From: Thozetella sp. PMI_491
Taxonomy: Eukaryota; Ascomycota; Sordariomycetes; Chaetosphaeriales; Chaetosphaeriaceae
Direction of reading: 5' to 3'
DNA length: 64,000 bases
NCBI GenBank assembly: GCA_021432635.1
Contig: MU270057.1
Location: 124,001 to 188,000 of the forward strand
The first letter of the stretch is position 1; each line of letters starts with the position of its first letter. The position numbers and the translations under genes are program-made. The notes under the pieces were generated by a model. The model was not told the origin of the DNA, did no database searches, and worked only from the letters and a program-made list of their open reading frames with translations. Shown here in pieces: positions 57,554 through 64,000 of this stretch.

Positions 57554-59152
57554 TCATAGCTTCCCCCGTTTCTGAAGCTGATTGATTTTCTCGTGTGTCT
57601 TGACAAATGCTTTGTAAGTAGGGAATAGGCTGTTGGGGTCCCATTTCTGCCGGATTGTGAGGAACTTGGCCAGCGCAGTATCGGTGAGAACCTTGGTCTA
57701 CAGACATCCGAGTCAGCACTGGCTCATTAAATGCCGTAAATCGAGCACGCTTAGGTAATACTTGCGTTGGCATCCTCGTGGTTAATGTCAAACTCAGTTA
57801 TGTACATGCCGACAGCGACTGGGAACGCCCTCCTATAGTTGTCGCGCATCGGTTGCTGGATCGCCGGCTCGAGCTTAGGATCGGTCCAGCCAGTAATAGT
57901 CGAAATGTAGAGATCCTGGGGAAGACTGAGGCATGCATCCTCTTCATCGGGCACAATGTCGCAGTGGCACATGAAGACGGAGGAAGTCCGGGTCGGCAAC
58001 TCGAGCATGCACGGTTTGATGGCCTCGAGGAGCTGAGGCGAATAACATCAGTACGCTACCTTCCGTATCGCACATCTAGCCAAGATTACTTACTCGCTGA
58101 AGAGGAACGTCGGGGTCGTTCATGATGCTGTTGATCTGCCACTTCTCCTGCTTCCCGTTACCGAGGAAACCACGCTTGCGAGCAAATACCTCCTCGAGAT
58201 CTCTCCTCTGGACGGGCTTTGATTCGATGAGAAAGTCCTGGACCTGGGGGGTGAGCTTGTCATAGGCACCGAGGAGAGTCCTCGCCTCACGCTGCGTGTC
58301 GCAGTAGCAGAGGAGGTTGAGAGTCAAATGGAGCTTGCCCGAAGGAGGAATGGCATCGGTAGTGTATCGGGGGTCGTACTTCTCGGGGTAGTCGATGGTT
58401 AAGTTAAGATCAGTGCCATATTTGGGGGTGTCACGACCGCGCTCGATGGACCAAGTCATAATGTCCATGTAATTCTCGCGGTTGATGTCGAACTTGAGAA
58501 CCCTTTCCCACATGACAGATCTGGCAATGGTGCGGCCCCAGAAGCGAGTCACGACGGCGAAGAAGCCCTGGCCACTGCCCCGGGCGGCCCAGAACAAGTC
58601 GGGGTTCTCGCTCCGGCTAGCAATGACGGTGCGGCCGTCCGGCACGACCATCTCGATTTTGGTAATCCACGTCTGGTTCGTAGCACCCCAACCGCGGACG
58701 AACCATCCCTGGCCTCCAGCCAGCATGAAGCCGGCAGAACCGACTGTAGGGGCATGGCCGTGAGGGAAGAAGCGATTGACCTCCTTTAGTTTGGCCGCCA
58801 GCTCCTCGACGCGGCTGGCTGGGCCGAAGGCGATCTCCTGCGTGATTGGGTCATACTCTATGCGGCGGTTTAGGTTGACTGCGTCAATGAGGATGCCGTC
58901 CTGGATCAAGGAAGGAACGTGCATGATGTGACCGGATGAGCGGACACCGACGCAGACGCCCAGCTCAGTGGCACGCTCGAGAGCGTTGGCAACATCGGCC
59001 GGTGTCTCGGCAACATGAATCTCGCGAGGATAGCGCGGCAAGGTGTGGGCGGAGGGGTTGTTACGCCTGCAGCGCTCATAGTCCTCGGTTCCACGGATGA
59101 GGATCTTGGAAGAATATTGGGGAGTAGTGGTATAGAAACGGGGGTCCGTCAT
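57554..59152 (-). CDS. VAO-type FAD-linked oxidoreductase
   Basis: Exons 59152-58094, 58032-57766 and 57697-57554 give 489 aa. The second intron has a GC donor (AAC|GCAAGT); the only GT nearby breaks the frame before the conserved end KFLTIRQKWDPNSLFPTYK. PCMH-fold FAD-binding marks are GVCVGVRSSGHIM, with a His placed for 8-alpha-histidyl attachment, then TVGSAGFMLAGGQGWFVRGWG and GRTVIASRSENPDLFWAARGSG. The second covalent Cys of bicovalent BBE enzymes is not evident. Relatives oxidise phenolic benzyl alcohols, sugars or N-heterocycles. An in-frame Met 23 codons upstream is possible, but the MTDPRFYTTT start fits better. It is divergent from the 2-hydroxyacid dehydrogenase with a perfect operator-like repeat between. 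Substrate unknown. Confidence 0.83.
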
Positions 59153-59760
59153 TGTGCCCAATAGATAATATTTGCTTTCAGTTGGACTTGGAGAGGTATG
59201 ATACAATAGTGTGGCGGGCAATCTATATCTCTATAGTGCTATTGGGGCAATAGTGGTATAACTGCTTGATGAGATCTCACATCGGCCTACAACCAAGTCG
59301 TATTATTTATCGTGGCTGTCCAGAGCTCGTGATGTTTCGACGTAATAGCCCCACAGAGGTGAGCTACTGAGCATCGTAATGTGGGGGAAGCTGTCCATCC
59401 CAGCCTCTGCTCCGGTCGTGGATTCCGGCGACAGCCGGAACTTCCGGTCGCCTAACACGGCTAGCGTGTGCTATCACGACCGGGACCAGTAGGGTTTCAC
59501 TCCGGCACATGGTTCGATGCATCGTCGCTACCCACCGTATGCGCGGCAATGGGATTGAGATTAGTGGCCCTAGCGGGTCCAATGAGATAGAGCTCTCGGC
59601 TGCGTGCCGTCAAACAAGGTTTCGTCCAAGTCCAAGGCTTCCTTCCCTCGGCAGGGTGCTCTCTCCCTAGCCGGGGACACGATCAACAGAAGACTCATAT
59701 TACCTTTAAAGTATGATACTAGGCGCAGTGACAAGACGCTATTGATCGTATTAGATCTGG
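59153..59760. promoter_or_regulatory. Divergent promoter, flavin oxidase / 2-hydroxyacid dehydrogenase
   Basis: The 608-bp divergent region carries the perfect palindrome at 59423-59440, followed at once by another TTCCGG half site. Confidence 0.65.
59423..59440. promoter_or_regulatory. Operator-like TTCCG-N8-CGGAA (perfect, extended)
   Basis: Arms TTCCG and CGGAA flank an 8-bp spacer, and the symmetry extends two bases further inward (TTCCGGC-GACA-GCCGGAA). It lies 271 bp upstream of the flavin-oxidase start and about 320 bp upstream of the dehydrogenase start. The arms and spacing equal those in the UbiX/UbiD promoter. Confidence 0.65.
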
Positions 59761-61366
59761 ATGCAAGCCATCATGTCGAAGAAATTCAGCGCCTCTGAGG
59801 TCCTGCGACACAAATCGCCTGTAGATGCATGGCTCGTCGTGAATGGAAAGGTGCTGGACATGACCTCATTCGCGCCGAAGCATCCCGGGGGATCCGACAG
59901 TAGGGCCTGGTGTTTAATCCATGGGGAACGGCTGAAGTGGTGCTAACTCGAGGTTCTCGCTAGTTATTTATAAGTTCGCCGGCAGAGATGCCTCAGAAGA
60001 GTACAACAGTATACACGCACCATCGCTATTGATGAACCTTCCTCTTGAGTGCCATCTTGGGATACTCGACGACTCTACCATCAACAATGAATGGATAGCG
60101 TCGAACATGACGGAGGTGATCCACGGGAGGGTTTCAGCAGCGGATGCGCGGCCAGAGCTAGACGATATCATCAATCTAGAGGACTTCGAGAAAGCCGCCG
60201 AGAGTAATCTCACGGCCAAATCCTGGGCCTTCATTCACAGCGGTTCCAACGACAACATCACCCGCGAAGCCAACAACTCGTTTCTACGGAGGATCTGGCT
60301 CTGTCCAGCAGTGATGCGAAATGTAAGCCAGGTCGACACCAGGACACGGCTGTTTGGTTGCGATCTCGACCTGCCTATTTTTATCTCTCCAACGGGAGCT
60401 GCTCGCATGGGAGGTGCTGAAGGAGAACTTACCTTAGCAAGGGCAGCTTCTTCAAGCGGAATCGTACACTGCTTCGCCACGCCTTCGTCGTATCCGCACG
60501 AGGAAATCCTGGACGCAACCCTGCGACATGCTTTCTTCCAGCTCTACGTCAACAAGGAGCGCGAGAAGTCTGAGGCGGCGGTGCGCGCCGTGGTGGCTAC
60601 CGGTAAGGTAAAGGCGATATTTGTCACGGTAGACGTTCCTATGGTGCCTAAACGGGAGGAAGACGAGCGTGTCAAGTCAGCCCAGACACCAAGGATGGCC
60701 GGCATACAGGCCTCTGGCGGGGGGGAAGCCAAAAAGGACAAGAAAGGCTCTGGTTTGGCAAGACAGGCTTCGTCATTCATTGACCCGACCCTCAACTGGG
60801 AAGACATTGCTTGGCTTCGCTCCATAAGCAGCAACACTCCTATCGTGGTCAAGGGCATCCAACGGGCAGCCGACGCCAAGCTGGCGATGCTGATGGGGTG
60901 CCATGGGATCGTGCTCAGCAACCACGGTGGACGCGCTGCAGACAACGCCCCTCCGGCTATTCTCACCCTGCTCGAGCTGAACAAGCATTGCCCCGAGGTT
61001 TTAAGATCAATGGACGTGCTGGTGGATGGCGGCTTTCGTAGAGGCTCAGACGTCGTTAAAGCTATCTGCCTTGGGGCCTCTGCAGTCGGATTCGGCCGAC
61101 CATTCCTATACGCCCTCGGATACGGCCAGGAAGGGGTAGAACATGCAGTCAGCAGTAGGTATCATCTACACAATCTGCAGTCTGGGCGGAGCTGATGTGT
61201 CACAGTACTCAAGGACGAAATCGAGACGGCCATGAAGCTATGCGGAATCACGAATTTGATGCGGGACGCCTCCCCTGACTACGTCAACACCAACGATATA
61301 AACCATTTAGTCCCTGGTCTCAAACATCCATTCGCAGAAAAGATTACAAGGCAGAGCAGGCTTTAA
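59761..61366 (+). CDS. Flavocytochrome b2-type 2-hydroxyacid dehydrogenase (lactate/mandelate)
   Basis: Exons 59761-59899, 59964-61154 and 61206-61366 give 496 aa. Residues ~7-80 are a cytochrome b5-like haem domain with axial His41 (KHPGGSD) and His64 (NSIHAPS). The FMN barrel follows with FFQLYVNKER, FVTVDVPMVPKREED, GSGLARQASSFIDPTLNWEDI, VVKGIQ, LSNHGGRAADNAP (catalytic His and Arg) and VDGGFRRGSDVVKA. Where yeast flavocytochrome b2 and glycolate oxidase have the substrate-carboxylate Tyr (AYYSSG), this protein has AFIHSG. No long mitochondrial leader is visible, unlike yeast b2. It should oxidise a 2-hydroxyacid to a 2-oxoacid; next to a ThDP 2-oxoacid decarboxylase, mandelate or a hydroxymandelate is the attractive substrate, with L-lactate the default alternative. 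Confidence 0.88.
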
Positions 61367-61950
61367 GTATCTCTGGGGGTAGCTAGCGCAGGCGAGGAAC
61401 TGAAGAAACTGTTCAGCAACGATGCGCGTTGTTGTTTTGTACCTAGCTTTATCGTAATTTTGAAACTGTGTGTTACAGTGTAATCGTCAATTCCTGGTGT
61501 ATGCACACGGCCCTTATCGTTGCTAGCTGCAATTCGGAATTAGCGGTTTGGAGGATAGGAACTGCCGATGTTTATCTCTGTTTCAGCTAGCCTATCAGAT
61601 CACCCCAATCACACAGCGGTTGATACTTACCTTGCCTACCCTAGGCATGCGTGCGGAGGAGTTCCCCGCATGATTCTACTAAGAATAGAGGGCAAAAGGC
61701 AGAATAGATTGGCGCCACACGAAGATATAAGATGCTTTCACTCTACCACTTCAACCCGGAGGCTTGGCGCCAGCATAGTCTAGCCAAACCACCTTTCCGC
61801 TAACACTGTGGAACTGCGACTTCAAGTTTCCTACAAAATAGGAGCTACTCCGAACTCAACCCAGATAGCATCTCAAAGCGAAAGGAAAGGCACTCGGCAT
61901 TTTGTATTCCCTTCACCTCGCCTATTTCGTTGTGCTATGCAACAAACGAC
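61367..61950. promoter_or_regulatory. Promoter region of the APC permease gene
   Basis: The 584-bp spacer contains no TTCCG-N8-CGG repeat. ORFs 61568-61783 and 61808-62092 have no features; the second shadows the start of the permease gene. Confidence 0.5.
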
Positions 61951-63737
61951 ATGCAATCCCCCAAATCCAAAAACCCGATGGACAAAATTTCCACCAAGCT
62001 CGACAGAGCTAATTCCCTCCTCGAGGCGAAGCCAGGAACAGCCAACGCGGATGCCGAGCGTCTTGCTCAGCTTGGCCTTGAGGACCGCCTAGAACGGAGT
62101 TTCTCTCTACCTGCCTTGATTGCTCTTTGCCTATGTCTTATGGGCACCTGGGAAGCCTGCGGGGCGGTGATTGCCCAAGCCCTGACCAACGGCGGAGCGC
62201 CGTGCCTATGGTACAACTTGTGCGTCCAGTCCGACGGCCCCATAGCGCCCCATTATGCCGAGTCGCTAATGGTCTTCCTCTAGCCTCATCACGTTTCTCT
62301 GCTCCATCGCCATCGGTGCATCGCTCGGGGAGATCGCATCTATCTACCCTACGTCCGGCGGTACTCAGACCAAATTTTCCCTGTCCCGAAAGCATTCAAA
62401 GCTAATACCCGCACCCACACACAGGCCAATATCACTGGGTCACAGCCCTAGCTCCAGATTCGATCAACCGCGGAACTGCTTGGATTACAGGGTGGATCTC
62501 CATCGGAGGTCAGATTGTGCTGACCGCATCTGCTGCGTTTCTTGCCAGCGTCATGGTACAGGGTCTCATTCTGCTCGGCAATGAGACTTACGAGGGAGAA
62601 CGCTGGCATACCATGCTCATTTATTGGGCTCTCCTTATCTATGCCGCCCTCATGAATACCGTAGCCATAAAGGCACTTCCCACTGCGAATATCGTGTCTG
62701 GTGAGCGTTCGCTGCAAGTACATTGGATGTCGTTAAAGAAAAACTGACTGTATCGTCCTTCAGGCGCCATTCACATTGCAGGTTTTGTTGCTATTTTCGG
62801 CGTCTTGGCCGCTATGGCTAACAAGAATGCATCATCATATGTCTTCACCGAGATCTATAATGCCTCTGGTTGGGAGAATGACGGCGTGTCCTGGCTTGTT
62901 GGTCTGATAAGCTCCGTTTATCCGTTCCTCGGCTACGATGCAGCGTGCCACCTTGCCGAAGAGCTGCCCGATGCTTCTCGCAACGTTCCTCTTGCCATGA
63001 TCGGCAGTATTATCGCCAATGGCTTGATGGGACTGGCGTACTGTACGATGCTACTCTATTCTTCCCGCCCACTCGAGTCCCTCCTGGCAACTCCGACTGG
63101 ACTCCCCTTCCTCCAGATCTACCTCGATGCTACGAACTCTACCGCGGGAACAACGATCATGGCGCTAGTCCATGTCCTCACTGCCATTGCTGCGGCATTC
63201 GCTGGCATCACCTCGACATCGCGAACGCTATGGGCCTTCGCCCGCGACGATGCTACTCCCTTTCACAAGTGGCTGAGTCAGGTAGGCACCAAGTCGAAGA
63301 TTCCTTCCAATGCAATTATGGTCGTTGTCGGGTTGGAGATGCTTCTGGGCCTAATCTACCTGGGAAATTCTACCGCCTTCAACGCCATTCTCTCAATGGC
63401 CATCATTGGGATGTATCTCTCGTACTTGCTGCCAATCGTTCTCATGCTCTGTTATGGCCGCCAAAAGCTGCAGCCATCTGAGTATGGTCCGTTCAAGCTT
63501 GGTTACTGGCTTGGAACACTCCTCAACATTGTTTCAATACTCTGGGGAACACTTGCTATTATTTTCAGTACATTCCCCAGCATCCTTCCTGCTACGCAAG
63601 AAAACATGAACTACTCTATTGTTGTTATGTCGGGGTGGGCTGTCTTTGGGGCGATTTACTACGTTATTTATGGAAGGAAGAAGTTCCAGATGCCAGTTGT
63701 AGAAGCCAGCGTGGTTTTCGGCCTGGGTGGTGAATAA
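61951..63737 (+). CDS. APC-family amino acid/GABA/choline-type permease
   Basis: Exons 61951-62219, 62284-62360, 62425-62700 and 62764-63737 give 531 aa with about 12 membrane spans. Start MQSPKSKNPM; a second Met nine codons on is possible. Family marks are ERSFSLPALIALCLCLMGTWEACGAV in the first helix region, GEIASIYPTSGGQYHWVTALAP, SSVYPFLGYDAACHLAEELPDASRNVP and AFAGITSTSRTLWAFARDDATPF. These match the fungal Uga4/choline branch of the amino-acid-polyamine-choline superfamily. It carries amines or amino acids with protons. A link to the neighbouring aromatic genes is possible (for example amino-acid-derived substrates) but not shown; its promoter lacks the cluster operator. Confidence 0.9.
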
Positions 63738-64000
63738 GTCAAAATTGAGAAGTGATCAAAGGGTCTAACCTACTGGGACATAGCAAAGGGAATCCGATAG
63801 TTACGTATTACTAGTCATGAATTCGCACAGTAGACACATTTCGAATTATATTCTCGCGCGCAGAAAAGTCGCATTGATTCGATTCTCCACCTGAAGCCGC
63901 ACTGCAACTAGTTGCCCACTTCTCTAGCTACGTCGGCTTAGAAGAATTTTCCTTAGACTGGGGAACCGTGTCTCTAGGTTGGGCTCATCAAGTTGCACAT
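63738..64000. other. Right edge, non-coding
   Basis: This is the 3' flank of the permease gene, and nothing further is visible before the window ends. Confidence 0.5.

Overview
The window looks like nuclear DNA of a filamentous ascomycete (Pezizomycotina). Almost every gene carries short introns (about 48-162 nt) with GT..AG ends and CTAAC/CTGAC-like branch sites. There are three Zn2Cys6 transcription factors, and enzyme families typical of fungal aromatic-acid catabolism. I resolved 28 protein genes by reading splice sites and keeping the frame across each junction. No rRNA, tRNA or CRISPR was found.

Layout. (1) 0.3-7.7 kb: two secreted proteins, a GH79 glycoside hydrolase and an SGNH-hydrolase/FG-GAP protein, separated by 2.7 kb in which I see no gene. 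(2) 8.2-28.9 kb: a first aromatic cluster. It holds a Zn2Cys6 regulator divergent from an FAD monooxygenase, two membrane proteins, a 2,3-dihydroxybenzoate decarboxylase, an enol-lactonase-like alpha/beta hydrolase, a small SnoaL-like protein, a family III CoA-transferase, an intradiol (catechol) dioxygenase, a salicylate-hydroxylase-type monooxygenase and a second Zn2Cys6 regulator. The likely flow is salicylate (directly, or through 2,3-dihydroxybenzoate) to catechol, then cis,cis-muconate, then 3-oxoadipate. Muconate cycloisomerase is not in the window. (3) 28.9-32.4 kb: AT-rich spacer with a 444-bp inverted-repeat transposable element (MITE), an orphan ORF, a 38-base poly-A run and a doubtful Ty3/gypsy fossil scrap. 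(4) 32.4-63.7 kb: a second catabolic cluster. It holds an FMO-type monooxygenase, an SDR, a dienelactone-hydrolase-like/SnoaL fusion, a GPR1/FUN34-type transporter, a ThDP decarboxylase, two aldehyde dehydrogenases, a Zn2Cys6 regulator, a UbiX/UbiD (prenyl-FMN) pair, an MFS permease, a VAO-type flavin oxidase, a flavocytochrome-b2-type 2-hydroxyacid dehydrogenase and an APC permease.

How it may work together. The second cluster contains every enzyme class of the mandelate pathway: FMN/haem 2-hydroxyacid dehydrogenase, ThDP 2-oxoacid decarboxylase and two aldehyde dehydrogenases. It also has a reversible aromatic decarboxylase with its cofactor synthase, and transporters. An inverted repeat TTCCG-N8-CGG(A/G)(A/G) occurs in four promoters of this cluster only: the ThDP enzyme, UbiX/UbiD, the MFS permease, and the flavin oxidase/flavocytochrome pair. 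I read it as the probable operator of a cluster regulator, most simply the one at 48.8-51.4 kb. Substrates are inferred from family and neighbourhood and have not been shown.
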